From a bacterium (lineage in GTDB: Bacteria; SZUA-79; Acidulodesulfobacterales; Acidulodesulfobacteraceae): a DNA stretch of 38,473 nucleotides. The stretch covers positions 1 to 38,473 of the forward strand of contig JAJYKQ010000003.1 in NCBI GenBank assembly GCA_021788495.1, written 5' to 3'. Positions 9,246-18,244 of the stretch are shown here, one piece after another. The translations under genes and the position numbers were made by a program. Each line of letters begins with the position of its first letter. Position 1 is the stretch's first letter. Under the pieces are notes generated by a model that did not search any database, was not told where the DNA came from, and saw only the letters and a list, made by a program, of their open reading frames with translations.

Positions 9246-9275
9246 TTTGTGATTGGTCGGAATTAAATTCCGCCC
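9246..9275 (-). repeat. Palindromic repeat, copy nearer truB
   Basis: On the minus strand: GGGCGGAATT, T, AATTCCGACCA, then ATCACAAA. The core spans 9258-9272 and is identical to the copy at 9222-9236. The two units form a tandem pair with a 36-base period in the truB-rpsO gap. No U-run follows either hairpin. Confidence 0.75.
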
Positions 9276-9289
9276 AATATATAATAAAG

Positions 9290-10012
9290 TTAAAGTTTAA
9301 CGTTAATATTGACTGTCGGTATAATATTTTTAATCAAAAAATCTGCGTCTTTTTCTATGAAATCATGCGGCAATGCGTTAGAAACGTCAAAACCTCCGGC
9401 GCTTGTTCTTCTGAGGCTGTAAAGCTGAGCCGGAATATCGAATTTATCCATTATTTCCTGAGCAATAGCCCTTATATATGTCCCTTTAGAAACGGTGCAT
9501 TTAAAATCTATAAAAGGATTGCCGGCAGATTTTATTTCAAAATTATATATTTTAACGACCGACGTAGGGTTATCGGTAACTACGTCGATATTATTTCTCG
9601 CATACTTATATAGAGGAATACCCTTATATTTTCGCGCGCTGAAAGCCGGTATCTTCTGGATAAAATCTCCCGATATATTTTTCAAATAAGCGGCTATGCT
9701 TTCTGCTTCGGAATCCGACACTTCCCTGAAACCGTTTTGTCTGCCTGTAATATCAAGAGTATCGGTGCTTATTCCAAGCCTTAAAGTTCCTTCGTAAGAT
9801 TTAGGCATATTAACCAAACGATCCTGAAGTTTGGTCGCATTATTTAGAAGGACAGGCAAAACTCCGGTGGCAAACGGATCAAGCGTACCCGCATGCCCTA
9901 CCTTTGAACAGTTAAGCCGTTTTTTTATATGATAATCTACATTAAACGAGGTCATATTTTCCGGCTTATCTATAACCAAAACTCCGCTTAAACCTTTATC
10001 GTATATTTTCAT
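9290..10012 (-). CDS. truB: tRNA pseudouridine(55) synthase
   Basis: 240 residues from the ATG at 10012. TruB makes the conserved pseudouridine 55 in the T-loop of tRNA. The catalytic motif GHAGTLDPFATGVLP is intact, with D45 as the nucleophile. The N-terminal GVLVIDKPENMTSF and the later SKGTYIRAIAQ are family signatures. The reading frame also extends to a TTG at 10048 that would overlap nrnA by 31 bases. I prefer the ATG because it lies five bases after the nrnA stop and gives the usual short lead before GVLVIDKP. The C-terminus is of the shorter type, without an obvious PUA domain. Confidence 0.96.
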   Translation of the reverse strand: MKIYDKGLSGVLVIDKPENMTSFNVDYHIKKRLNCSKVGHAGTLDPFATGVLPVLLNNATKLQDRLVNMPKSYEGTLRLGISTDTLDITGRQNGFREVSDSEAESIAAYLKNISGDFIQKIPAFSARKYKGIPLYKYARNNIDVVTDNPTSVVKIYNFEIKSAGNPFIDFKCTVSKGTYIRAIAQEIMDKFDIPAQLYSLRRTSAGGFDVSNALPHDFIEKDADFLIKNIIPTVNINVKL

Positions 10013-10017
10013 ATTTT

Positions 10018-11154
10018 TTATGCTTTTTCGTTTAATATCTCGCCGCAATATCTATATACTTCTTTTTTAATTTCATTTATATCGCCGTTTACTTTGCATC
10101 CTGCGGCAAATTTATGCCCGCCTCCTCCGAACTTTTCGGCAACGTATGCGACGTTTGCATAACTTTTTGACCTGAAATTTAACCTATACTGGTTGAAACC
10201 GGTTTCCCTGAAAAATATTGCAATTTCTACTCCCTGAATAGACCTCGGATAGTTAACGAAATTTTCATACAGTCCGTTAATTTTTCCGGAATCGGCTTCT
10301 TTAAGAACGTCTTCTATCATTTTTTTTGTGCCGACCATAGATGCAACTTTTCCGCCTGATGAAAATTCTAATGTATTCAGGCTCTTTCCAAGCAAAAAAT
10401 ACATCTCGGCGGGTTTAGTCTCAAAAAGTTCGGTAGCTATTGCAGAAGGATCCATATTATATTCGTTTAACACAGAACATATATAGAATGATCTTTTATT
10501 TGCCGAAGAGTAATGGAAAGAACCGGTATCCGTAAGAATAGACGTGTATAAAGAAAGCGCTATATCGCCACTTATAAAAGACAATATTTTAGCGCGTTCT
10601 TCTTTATCGCAAGGCAAAGGTTCCGAAAATTTATCTCCAAGGAAATTATCGAACGGCGAATATCTAATATTGTTTATATATGCCCCGTATGCAAGAAAAA
10701 GGTAAAACAGAACTTCTCCTGCAGAACTTGCATCAGGCAGGACGAGATTTGCATGCCCGAAATACGTATTGGTAAAATGATGGTCTATATTAATTATTCT
10801 GTTTATTCCCGAAAGCTGTTCATAATTCGAACCTATTCTGGAAAATTCGCCGCAATCTACTACAATAAGAAGATCTATAGGCTCTTTTGGAAATTCGTTT
10901 AAAAATTTATCCGACTCCGGTAAAAATTTCAAATTAGCAGGTATCTGATCTTTTTCGTAAAGATATACTTCTTTATCCAAAGATTTCAAAAATAATCCCG
11001 TCGCTATAGCGGAACTTATAGCATCTCCTTCCGGATTTTCATGGGTAGATACCATTATTTTTTTTGACGTTTCTATTATGCGGAATATTTCGTCGGCAGT
11101 ATTTTTAAAAGCGTTTAAATCCGAAACCGAATAATCTTTCTTTGGAGATATCAT
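10018..11154 (-). CDS. nrnA: DHH/DHHA1 phosphoesterase, NrnA-like (nanoRNase / pAp phosphatase)
   Basis: 378 residues. NrnA-type enzymes degrade 2-5 nt RNAs and dephosphorylate 3'-phosphoadenosine 5'-phosphate, using Mn2+ held by the DHH domain. Visible motifs: motif I as THENPEGDAISS (H38, E42, D44), LIVVDCGEFSRIG (D100), the DHH triad as NIDHHFTN (D124-H126), TDTGSFHYSS, and the DHHA1 substrate loop FGGGGHKFAAGC near residues 342-353. Two oddities: motif I has PEGD where PDGD is usual, and about 30 extra residues (around 165-200, charged) separate the DHH motif region from the TDTG motif, making it longer than the typical 320. Position between rbfA and truB is classic for this family. Confidence 0.93.
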   Translation of the reverse strand: MISPKKDYSVSDLNAFKNTADEIFRIIETSKKIMVSTHENPEGDAISSAIATGLFLKSLDKEVYLYEKDQIPANLKFLPESDKFLNEFPKEPIDLLIVVDCGEFSRIGSNYEQLSGINRIINIDHHFTNTYFGHANLVLPDASSAGEVLFYLFLAYGAYINNIRYSPFDNFLGDKFSEPLPCDKEERAKILSFISGDIALSLYTSILTDTGSFHYSSANKRSFYICSVLNEYNMDPSAIATELFETKPAEMYFLLGKSLNTLEFSSGGKVASMVGTKKMIEDVLKEADSGKINGLYENFVNYPRSIQGVEIAIFFRETGFNQYRLNFRSKSYANVAYVAEKFGGGGHKFAAGCKVNGDINEIKKEVYRYCGEILNEKA

Positions 11155-11175
11155 AAATTTATATGCTTTTTTGTT

Positions 11176-11529
11176 TTATTTGTTTAATTTATTAATTTTA
11201 TAATTGTTTATTATATTATTTATTTCAAATGCCTGCTTTAATCCGTCGTAATATTCAAATCTTATTTCCGGAACAACTCTTAAAAGCACCTTTGAAAAAA
11301 CTACTTTTTTAATAAAATTTTTAGAACTTTCAAAACCGCTTAATGCTTTTTTAATTTCTTTCTCGGAACCCATAACGCTGAAAAATATTTTACAAAATTT
11401 CAGGTCTTTAGAAATTTCGGCGTTTATAATAGTAACATTTTTTAGTCTTGTATCGTTTACTTCAAATTCTAAACATAACGATACTTCTCTTGCTATAAGT
11501 TCGGCGACTCTTTTATTTCTTTCTATCAA
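11176..11529 (-). CDS. rbfA: Ribosome-binding factor A, TTG start
   Basis: 117 residues, a single KH-like domain. RbfA helps 16S rRNA 5'-end maturation and late 30S assembly. Signatures: RNKRVAELIAREVSLCLEFE at the N-terminus, LKNVTIINAEISKDLKFCKI in the middle, and VPEIRFEYYDGLKQA at the end. The start is a TTG at 11529 behind GAGG and AGGA motifs in the preceding 20 bases. No ATG exists upstream in frame, and the next one would remove half the protein. It begins 20 bases after the infB stop, in the usual infB-rbfA order. Confidence 0.95.
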   Translation of the reverse strand: MIERNKRVAELIAREVSLCLEFEVNDTRLKNVTIINAEISKDLKFCKIFFSVMGSEKEIKKALSGFESSKNFIKKVVFSKVLLRVVPEIRFEYYDGLKQAFEINNIINNYKINKLNK

Positions 11530-11549
11530 TTTTCCTAAAACCTCTTTTA

Positions 11550-13925
11550 TTATTTTATTTGACCGTCTTGGGATTCCAGAGTCTGTTTTATATATTCTAT
11601 ATCAAAAGCTTCTATTATATCGCCGGTCTTTACGTCGTTGAAATTTTCAAGCAAAATACCGCATTCAAAATTAGCCTGAACCTCTTTAACGTCGTCTTTA
11701 AATCTCTTAAGAGAATTTATATGCCCCGTATATACTACCACATTGTCTCTCAGTAATCTTACGTTAGAAGACCTTTTAATAATGCCGTTCAAAACGAAAG
11801 AGCCTGCAACGGCTCCGAATTTTGGAACGTTAAAAACATTCCTTACTTCGGCTTTTCCTGTAATTTTTTCGTTTTCTATGGGAGCAAGAAGTCCTTCCAT
11901 AGCATCTTTAATGTCTTTGACTGCATCGTAAATTATGCTGTAGTACCTTATTTCTATTCCTTCCGTTTCGCTTAAAGCCGAAGCTTTTGGTTCCGGTCGT
12001 ACGTTGAACGCTATAATTATCGAATTGGTAGCTTTTGCAAGCATAACGTCGCTTTCCGTTATAGCGGAAGCGCCGCCGTGAATAACGTTTACCTTTACTT
12101 TTGGATTGGAAAGTTTTTTAAACGACTGTATTAAAGCCTCCATCGAGCCGTAAACGTCTGTTTTGACGATTAGCTTAAGTTCTTTTACGTCGCCCGTTTT
12201 AATCTTTTCATACAAACCTTCAAGGGTTAATCTTGCATTTGAATTAAGTTCCGATTCTCTGTGTTTCAACTGTCTTTCCAAACTTATTCTTTTTGCTTCT
12301 TTTTCGTCTTTAAGTGCGATAAAATTATCTCCGGGAGACGCAACTCCTTCTAATCCGAATATCTCGACGGGAGTAGAAGGTCCGGCCGATGATATTTTAT
12401 TTCCTTTATAATCCAGCATAGCTCTGACTTTAACGTAATATAAACCGCAGACTGCGCTGTCGTTAACGTTTAACGTTCCGCTCTGAATCAATACCGTGGC
12501 AACCGGCCCCCTGCCTTTATCGAGCTTTGCTTCTATAACTGTTCCTCTTGCGGGTTTATTTGGATTTGCTTTTAATTCCAATATCTCAGCTTGAAGAAGA
12601 ATAAGTTCTAATAGTTCTTTTATTCCGGTACCTGCTTTAGCGGAAACCTCCGCATAAAGGGTAGTTCCGCCGAGTTCTTCGGAAACAAGACCGTATTCTA
12701 ACAGGCTGTTTTTAATTTTAGCGGGGTTAGCCCCCGGCTTGTCTATTTTATTTATTGCAACTATAATAGGAACGTTTGCCGCCTTAGCATGATTAATAGC
12801 TTCTATAGTCTGGGGCATAACTCCGTCGTCTGCCGCAACGACTAAAACTACGATATCCGTTATACCGGCTCCTCTTGCCCTCATTTCAGTAAAAGCTTCA
12901 TGTCCGGGAGTATCTAAAAAAGTTATCATGGAACCGTCTATTTTGACGCTGTATGCTCCGATGTGCTGAGTTATGCCGCCGGCTTCGTTGGAAGTTACGT
13001 TTGTCTTTCTAATGGCATCCAGCAGGGAAGTTTTTCCGTGGTCTACGTGACCCATGACCGTAACTACCGGAGCTCTGGGTAAAAGCGATTCTTCCGTATC
13101 AACGGATTCTTCCAAAGCTACCGCTTCGTTAAAACTAACGTTTTCAACGGTATATTCGTATTCCGATGCTATAAGGGACGCTGTATCCACGTCTATTACG
13201 TGATTCATGGTAGCAATAATTCCGATGTCCATTAGTTTTTTTATAACTTCTGCGGCTTTAACTCCAAGAGCCTGCGACAGCTCGTTAACGGTAATACCGC
13301 TGCTGATTTTTATTACCTTTTTGGAAGCTTTTTTCTCCGGTATTATCTGTTGGACATGCTTAGCCTGCTTGCCGTGCTTGCCGCCGAATTTTCTTTTATT
13401 GTGCTTTCTAAAAACAAAAGATTCGCCTTCTTCCGACGTATCAATAAATTTCTCGTTTTTAGAAAATTTTAACTGAGGTCCTTTCTTTATTTCTTCTTTT
13501 TTTACGGGTTTTTTATGTCCTGAAGCATCGGCGGTTTCTTCGGCCAACGCTTTAACTTTCGATACGTCTAAGGTCTTTATTACGCTAAGAACGTCCGGTT
13601 TTTGAACGGGTTCGTTTTTTGCTCCTTTTTTTAATTTATCCGTCTTTTCTTTTTCTTTTGATTTTTTTTCCGATAATTCGGCGTCTTGCGGCTGTTTAGT
13701 TTTTACCTGCCCTTTATTTGCTTTATCGGTTTCGACGGAAGCAACGGTTGCGGCAGAAACTTCGGCGGGAACGGCGGGTAATTTTTTTTCGATATTTCCG
13801 GCTATTTCAGCTTTACCCTCATCTGCGGAAGTCGTCGGTTCAGGCAAATTAACTTTAGATACTTCCGGCTCTGCAGCGCTCGCCCTTCTTCTTATAACTC
13901 CCTTAGAAACTCTTCTTTCTTCCAT
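11550..13925 (-). CDS. infB: Translation initiation factor IF-2
   Basis: 791 residues. IF-2 is the GTPase that brings initiator tRNA to the 30S subunit and promotes subunit joining. The first 200 residues are a low-complexity Lys/Glu/Ala/Pro region, followed by an IF2-N helical domain (about 205-255, [20 protein letters not shown]). The GTPase domain has G1 GHVDHGKT (292-299), [10 protein letters not shown] as switch I, G3 DTPGH (338-342) and G4 NKID (392-395). Domains II-IV follow, ending in the fMet-tRNA-binding C-terminal domain. AAGGA precedes the ATG at 13925. It lies 27 bases after nusA. Confidence 0.98.
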   Translation of the reverse strand: MEERRVSKGVIRRRASAAEPEVSKVNLPEPTTSADEGKAEIAGNIEKKLPAVPAEVSAATVASVETDKANKGQVKTKQPQDAELSEKKSKEKEKTDKLKKGAKNEPVQKPDVLSVIKTLDVSKVKALAEETADASGHKKPVKKEEIKKGPQLKFSKNEKFIDTSEEGESFVFRKHNKRKFGGKHGKQAKHVQQIIPEKKASKKVIKISSGITVNELSQALGVKAAEVIKKLMDIGIIATMNHVIDVDTASLIASEYEYTVENVSFNEAVALEESVDTEESLLPRAPVVTVMGHVDHGKTSLLDAIRKTNVTSNEAGGITQHIGAYSVKIDGSMITFLDTPGHEAFTEMRARGAGITDIVVLVVAADDGVMPQTIEAINHAKAANVPIIVAINKIDKPGANPAKIKNSLLEYGLVSEELGGTTLYAEVSAKAGTGIKELLELILLQAEILELKANPNKPARGTVIEAKLDKGRGPVATVLIQSGTLNVNDSAVCGLYYVKVRAMLDYKGNKISSAGPSTPVEIFGLEGVASPGDNFIALKDEKEAKRISLERQLKHRESELNSNARLTLEGLYEKIKTGDVKELKLIVKTDVYGSMEALIQSFKKLSNPKVKVNVIHGGASAITESDVMLAKATNSIIIAFNVRPEPKASALSETEGIEIRYYSIIYDAVKDIKDAMEGLLAPIENEKITGKAEVRNVFNVPKFGAVAGSFVLNGIIKRSSNVRLLRDNVVVYTGHINSLKRFKDDVKEVQANFECGILLENFNDVKTGDIIEAFDIEYIKQTLESQDGQIK

Positions 13926-13952
13926 TATTTTTTTCCTTGTCGATAAAGATGT

Positions 13953-15248
13953 TTATATCGTATCCTGTTCTATTTTTTCTTTCAGTTCTAAATCCGCTTT
14001 AATTTTTTCCAAATATTCTATTGCGGAATTTATAATTTTTTCCGCTTTTTTATTATCGACCGTAATATCCTTAGCTAATTTATCGGCGCCGGCGCCGGCA
14101 ATGCTTTCAATAGAAACATAACCGTTTTGATAAAGAAGTTTAGCGGTAATATCTCCAACACCTGGTATTTCCAGTAGTTCTTTATAGGCGTTCTTATCTT
14201 TAGAGCCTATTTTGGACTGGCTTAATATGTCCAATTTATAGCCTATAAGCTTGGAAGCAAGCCTCACGTTCTGTCCCTGCTTGCCTATAGCAAGGGCAAG
14301 CTGATCGTCGGGAACTATAACCGTAATAGTTTTTGAATCTTCGTCTATCGTTATATTGGAAACCTCTACCGAACTTAATGCGCTCACGGCAAACTTTGCC
14401 TGATTATCGGAATAAGGTATAATATCTATTTTTTCGCCCCTTAGTTCGTTAGTTATACTCTGTATCCTTATGCCTCTCATACCGACGCATGCGCCGACAG
14501 GATCTATGTCTTTGTTTGTTGTAGCTACCGCTATTTTAGACCTGAAACCCGGCGCTCTTGCAACCCTGACTATTTTAACCGTACCGTCGTATATTTCGGG
14601 AACTTCCGTTTCAAAAAGCTTGGTCAAAAATTCATCCGAGGCACGGGACAGAACAAGCTTTGGTCCGCCTTTTTCCATTTTAATATTGGATAAAACGGCT
14701 CTTATCCTGTCATGCGGCCTGTATGTTTCGCTGAATATTTGCTCCTGCCTCGGTAAAATAGCTTCAGTTTTTCCAAGATCGACTATTATCATAGATTTTT
14801 CTACTTTTCTTACTAAGCCGCTTACGATTTCTCCTCTGCGTTCGTTAAATTCGTTAAAAATATTTTTATGCTCTATTTCTTTTATTTTTTGAAAAATAAT
14901 CTGCTTTGCAACCTGCGCTTCTATCCTGCCATATATATTTTTTTCGACTTTTAATCCAAGAATATCGCCCATAATTGCACCCGGATCAGCTTTCAGAGCT
15001 TCTTCTAGAGATATTTCCGTTTTAGGGTTTTTAACGTCTTCGACAACCTTCTTAAACATAAAAATTTCTATCTCTCCGGTTTCATCCGTAAAATGCGATT
15101 CAAGATCGTATCCCTGTCCTAGATTTTTTCTGGCAATTGCTAAAATAGCCTGCTCCAAAGCTTCAACGACTAATTGTTTTTCGATGTTCTTATCTTTAGA
15201 TACCTGGTCGATTACAGGATTTAGATCGCTTATAATAATCTGGGGCAC
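13953..15248 (-). CDS. nusA: Transcription termination/antitermination factor NusA, GTG start
   Basis: 431 residues. NusA binds RNA polymerase and nascent RNA and modulates pausing, termination and antitermination. Order: N-terminal polymerase-binding domain (1-130), S1 domain (about 135-200, GEIVSGLVRKVEKSMIIVDL), KH1 with the GACVGMRGIRIQSITNELRG loop, KH2 with AIGKQGQNVRLASKL, and a C-terminal helix-hairpin-helix (LLEIPGVGDITAKLLYQNGY). Only one acidic-repeat-like C-terminal unit is present, so it is shorter than the E. coli protein. The start is GTG at 15248, supported by AAGGAG seven bases upstream. It lies 44 bases after rimP. Confidence 0.97.
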   Translation of the reverse strand: MPQIIISDLNPVIDQVSKDKNIEKQLVVEALEQAILAIARKNLGQGYDLESHFTDETGEIEIFMFKKVVEDVKNPKTEISLEEALKADPGAIMGDILGLKVEKNIYGRIEAQVAKQIIFQKIKEIEHKNIFNEFNERRGEIVSGLVRKVEKSMIIVDLGKTEAILPRQEQIFSETYRPHDRIRAVLSNIKMEKGGPKLVLSRASDEFLTKLFETEVPEIYDGTVKIVRVARAPGFRSKIAVATTNKDIDPVGACVGMRGIRIQSITNELRGEKIDIIPYSDNQAKFAVSALSSVEVSNITIDEDSKTITVIVPDDQLALAIGKQGQNVRLASKLIGYKLDILSQSKIGSKDKNAYKELLEIPGVGDITAKLLYQNGYVSIESIAGAGADKLAKDITVDNKKAEKIINSAIEYLEKIKADLELKEKIEQDTI

Positions 15249-15292
15249 CTTAAAACTCCTTAATTTTATTAATTAATATTATAAAATATATA

Positions 15293-15772
15293 CTATACTA
15301 CTAAAAGATTTCCTTTTTTTATGTCGCAAAAATCGACTTTTACAATTTTATTTTCTATTTCGTCTAAAATTGAGACTTTTTTATTTTTGTCTCCGCCCGA
15401 AACCTCGGCTATTTCACCTATAAGATTAACTCTGCCTTCGGTTTTATTTTTTAAAACTATTTTAGCTCTTTTTCCGATAAATTTTTCATAATCGTTAAAC
15501 TTTATAAGTACCCTGTTAACGCCGGGAGAAGAAACTTCAAGCGTATATTTAAATTTTATGATGTCTTTTACATCTAAAATCATTCCTATCTCTTTAGATA
15601 TTTCCGATAAAACCGATATATCGACGCCTTTTTCCGAATCTACGTAAACCCTTAAAATTACTCCGCTGTTTTTTTTCGCGGGAAAAAATACGGCGCCTAC
15701 TAAATAACATCCGTAATAAGGCACTATATCTTCTATAATCCTTTCTAAGTCATTAATTAAATTTTCGTGCAT
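15293..15772 (-). CDS. rimP: Ribosome maturation factor RimP
   Basis: 159 residues from the ATG at 15772. RimP acts in 30S subunit assembly. Signatures: LINDLERIIEDIVPYYGCYLV, LRVYVDSEKGVDISVLSEIS, and LEVSSPGVNRVLIKFNDYEK, the most conserved part of the family, followed by an SH3-like C-terminal domain. The frame extends nine codons upstream to a GTG at 15799, but that codon lies inside a terminator stem. The ATG gives the family's normal N-terminus. No ribosome binding site is visible before the ATG; the preceding bases are the U-tract of the hairpin. First gene of the long nusA-infB-pnp operon. Confidence 0.93.
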   Translation of the reverse strand: MHENLINDLERIIEDIVPYYGCYLVGAVFFPAKKNSGVILRVYVDSEKGVDISVLSEISKEIGMILDVKDIIKFKYTLEVSSPGVNRVLIKFNDYEKFIGKRAKIVLKNKTEGRVNLIGEIAEVSGGDKNKKVSILDEIENKIVKVDFCDIKKGNLLVV

Positions 15773-15777
15773 AAAAC

Positions 15778-15801
15778 AAAAAAAGCGGGTAAAACCCACT
15801 T
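15778..15801 (-). terminator. Intrinsic terminator / possible attenuator in the rimP-nusA leader
   Basis: Minus strand: AAGTGGGT-TTT-ACCCGCTT, an 8-bp stem (one G-U pair) with a 3-base loop, running directly into TTTTTTT. It ends five bases before the rimP ATG at 15772 and lies downstream of the promoter at 15855-15883. It could end truA transcripts, attenuate the operon, or both. Confidence 0.75.
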
Positions 15802-15854
15802 TATATAAAAAACAAAATTAGGTGAAACTTTTTTATATACAACTAGATATTAAA

Positions 15855-15883
15855 ATTATAATTAAAATTTAATAAAATATCAA
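15855..15883 (-). promoter_or_regulatory. Promoter of the rimP-nusA-infB operon
   Basis: TTGATA (15878-15883), 17-base spacer, TATAAT (15855-15860) on the minus strand. The -35 box overlaps the truA stop codon (15880-15882). The predicted start is near 15848, giving a leader of about 76 nt that contains the terminator hairpin. Confidence 0.7.
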
Positions 15884-16650
15884 CAATAAATTTTATGTTT
15901 ATATTTTACGGAATGCAAAAAAAGACCGCAAGACGGAGCGCATACGGAATTGCAAATAAAGTTTCTTTCTTTCAACATTTTTTTTAAACAGTCTATATCG
16001 GTTTTTCCAGTTCCGCAAAAAATTAATGCTCCTACTATTCTTCTGACCATGTTTCTCAAAAACCCGCCGCCTTCTATAAAAATATCGTATCCGTAATTTT
16101 CTTTGCATATTTTTATTTCACTTATGATCCTGTTATAATTTTTATTTTTTTCATTTCTTTCCTTTCTCGTAAAATTAAAAAAATCGTTCATTCCAAGAAA
16201 AACTGAGGCTGAGCGGCTCATCAAGGCAAAATTCAATTCTTCTTTTACAAACCACGATTTGTTAATTAATAGAGGGCTTCTAAAGCCTGAATTAATTTTA
16301 TAAAGATACGTTTTTGACAGGACATCGCGGGTAGCATGGAAAGAATCGTGGACGATCTCTATGTTTTTTATAGATATATCATTAGGAAGAATACCGTTTA
16401 ACGCTATTTTAAATTTATTAATATCGTAAAAAAACGGAAGTTTAAAATTGGCAACCTGGTTTAACGCATGAACCCCTGCATCGGTTCTTCCGGAGACTAA
16501 TAGCTTTACATCGGTTCCGGTAAATATTTTTATAGCTTTGTTAATCTCGTTTTCCACGGTTTTACCGCCGCAACGGCTGCCGGTTTCGGATTGAGACTGC
16601 CAGCCTTCGTAATTGGTTCCGCAATATTCTATAACCGCTAAATAATTCAT
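15880..16650 (-). CDS. truA: tRNA pseudouridine(38-40) synthase
   Basis: 256 residues. TruA modifies uridines 38-40 of the tRNA anticodon arm. The catalytic motif SGRTDAGVHA is intact, with D57 as the nucleophile. MNYLAVIEYCGTNYEGWQSQ at the N-terminus and GGGFLRNMVRRIVGAL near residue 200 are family signatures. Compared with typical TruA, there are a few extra residues after GWQSQ (SETGSRCGGK) before TVENEI. It starts 20 bases after the pilR-like stop codon and is probably the last gene of the pil cluster transcript. Confidence 0.97.
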   Translation of the reverse strand: MNYLAVIEYCGTNYEGWQSQSETGSRCGGKTVENEINKAIKIFTGTDVKLLVSGRTDAGVHALNQVANFKLPFFYDINKFKIALNGILPNDISIKNIEIVHDSFHATRDVLSKTYLYKINSGFRSPLLINKSWFVKEELNFALMSRSASVFLGMNDFFNFTRKERNEKNKNYNRIISEIKICKENYGYDIFIEGGGFLRNMVRRIVGALIFCGTGKTDIDCLKKMLKERNFICNSVCAPSCGLFLHSVKYKHKIYC

Positions 16651-16670
16651 TCTACCGTTATATTATCTTA

Positions 16671-18203
16671 TTATCTGCCGTTACCGCATTTTGAAAGTAT
16701 ATATCTTAACGACCTCAAAGACAAACCCAAGGTTTTAGCCGCTTCCAATTTAGAGTTTTCTTTTTTTATACTGTCCGCAACTATATATTTTTCTACTTCT
16801 TTTATAAAATCGGCCAGCGTCAATTTTCCATGCCGTTTCTTTAAATTTTCAAAAATTCCGGCTATTTCCGCCATATAATAGTCCATGTTAATATCATCCG
16901 TTTTGCGGATATTCGTATCTGGAATATTTTTATAAACCTGCAAAGAAAGATTTTCTTTTCCATCGTGTTTATTTTTTTCTAAAATATAATCCGGCAGGCA
17001 GTCTAAAACAATCTCTTTATCTTTATTTAATAAGGGCTCTTCCTCGGTATCCGAACCGCCGCAGTAAATACAAGCTCTTTCTATTATGTTTTCCAGTTCG
17101 CGTATATTGCCAGGATAATCATATTCCGTAAGAAACGCAAGAGCTTCCTGCGAAATTGAAGCGATAGATTTAGAATATTTTTTTATAAAATACGGGATTA
17201 ATTCCGGCAAGTCTTCTTTATGTTCTCTGAGCGGCGGCATTAAAATATTTATTTTGTTCAACCTGTAATAAAGGTCTTCCCTAAATTTCCCCTCAGATAT
17301 TAAAGCCGGCAAATCTTTATTTGTAGCGGCTATTATTTTAACGCCCAGAGACTCTTCTTTGTTTGAGCCTAATTTCCTGTATGTTTTTTCTTGAAGAATC
17401 CTAAGCAGTTTAACCTGAACCTGCATAGGCAGATCGCCTATTTCGTCCAGAAAAAGTATGCCTCCGTCGGCGCACTTTATTAATCCGGTTTTATCGGTTT
17501 CCGCTCCGGTAAAAGTCCCCTTGGCATAACCGAACAATTCGCTTTCTACGAGATTATCGGGGATTGCAGCAATATTTACAGGGACAAAAGGTATTTTTTT
17601 TGAATCGTTAGAATTTTTAGAATAAATTTCGTAAATTAATCTTGCCGCCAGTTCCTTGCCGGTTCCGGACTCTCCCGTTAAAAGTATAGTGGTAAAACCT
17701 TTAGAAACACGGTTTAAATCGTTAAGAACCGAGTTTATGGCTTTCGAAGAACCTATAATGCCGCCTCTTAAAAACACCGTTTTTTTTAAATCGTTAAGTT
17801 CGTCTAAAACCGAAAAATAATCCAACGCATTTTTAATTACTATTCTGAGATCTTCATTGTCTAAAGGTTTTGTAAGGTAATCGAAAGCGCCTAGTTTTAT
17901 AGCTTCTATTCCTATTTTGACATCCGAATATGCAGTCATTAATATAACCGGAATTTTGCCGTAATTTGAAGCCGATTCCCTGTATTTTTGTTTTACGTGC
18001 TTTATTAAATCCATTCCTGATACCTCCGGCATTCTTACGTCGGATATTATTAAATTAAAAACTTGTGTTTTTAAAAGTTCTAAAGCCGAATTTCCGCTCT
18101 GCGCCGTAACAATCTCATAACCGTCTATTGAAAGAAGTATGGCAAGCGATTCAAGAATAGATTTTTCGTCGTCGACTATTAGTATTCTCTGTTTATTGTT
18201 CAT
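16671..18203 (-). CDS. Sigma-54-dependent response regulator, PilR/NtrC-type
   Basis: 510 residues. Receiver domain: ILIVDDEKS with D11/D12, phosphoacceptor D55 in LIISDVRMPE, and K112. AAA+ domain: Walker A GESGTGKE (177-184), the sigma-54 contact loop as GTFTGA (229-234, T replacing the first A), Walker B GGILFLDE (247-254), and RENIDLYYRLN-type sequence seen here as FREDLYYRLN. A long acidic linker (about 380-450) precedes a Fis-type helix-turn-helix (LEAAKTLGLSLRSLRYILSK). It should activate sigma-54 promoters after phosphorylation. It follows its histidine kinase by 41 bases and lies in the pilB-T-C cluster, which suggests PilR and control of pilin. Its target promoter is not recognised in this window. 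Confidence 0.93.
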   Translation of the reverse strand: MNNKQRILIVDDEKSILESLAILLSIDGYEIVTAQSGNSALELLKTQVFNLIISDVRMPEVSGMDLIKHVKQKYRESASNYGKIPVILMTAYSDVKIGIEAIKLGAFDYLTKPLDNEDLRIVIKNALDYFSVLDELNDLKKTVFLRGGIIGSSKAINSVLNDLNRVSKGFTTILLTGESGTGKELAARLIYEIYSKNSNDSKKIPFVPVNIAAIPDNLVESELFGYAKGTFTGAETDKTGLIKCADGGILFLDEIGDLPMQVQVKLLRILQEKTYRKLGSNKEESLGVKIIAATNKDLPALISEGKFREDLYYRLNKINILMPPLREHKEDLPELIPYFIKKYSKSIASISQEALAFLTEYDYPGNIRELENIIERACIYCGGSDTEEEPLLNKDKEIVLDCLPDYILEKNKHDGKENLSLQVYKNIPDTNIRKTDDINMDYYMAEIAGIFENLKKRHGKLTLADFIKEVEKYIVADSIKKENSKLEAAKTLGLSLRSLRYILSKCGNGR

Positions 18204-18244
18204 TTTAACGCATTTGTTTATTTAATAAATTAATTATTAACCGG

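Noticed and set aside
9167..9613. 148-codon plus-strand ORF
   Set aside because: Antisense to truB and the rpsO upstream region, runs through the two repeats, and has no family signature. truB on the other strand is certain.
14470..14892. 140-codon plus-strand ORF
   Set aside because: Lies fully antisense to the nusA S1/KH region; its composition is that of a reverse-complement shadow.
15773..15799. GTG at 15799 as rimP start
   Set aside because: It lies inside the terminator stem, has no ribosome binding site and adds residues not seen in RimP.
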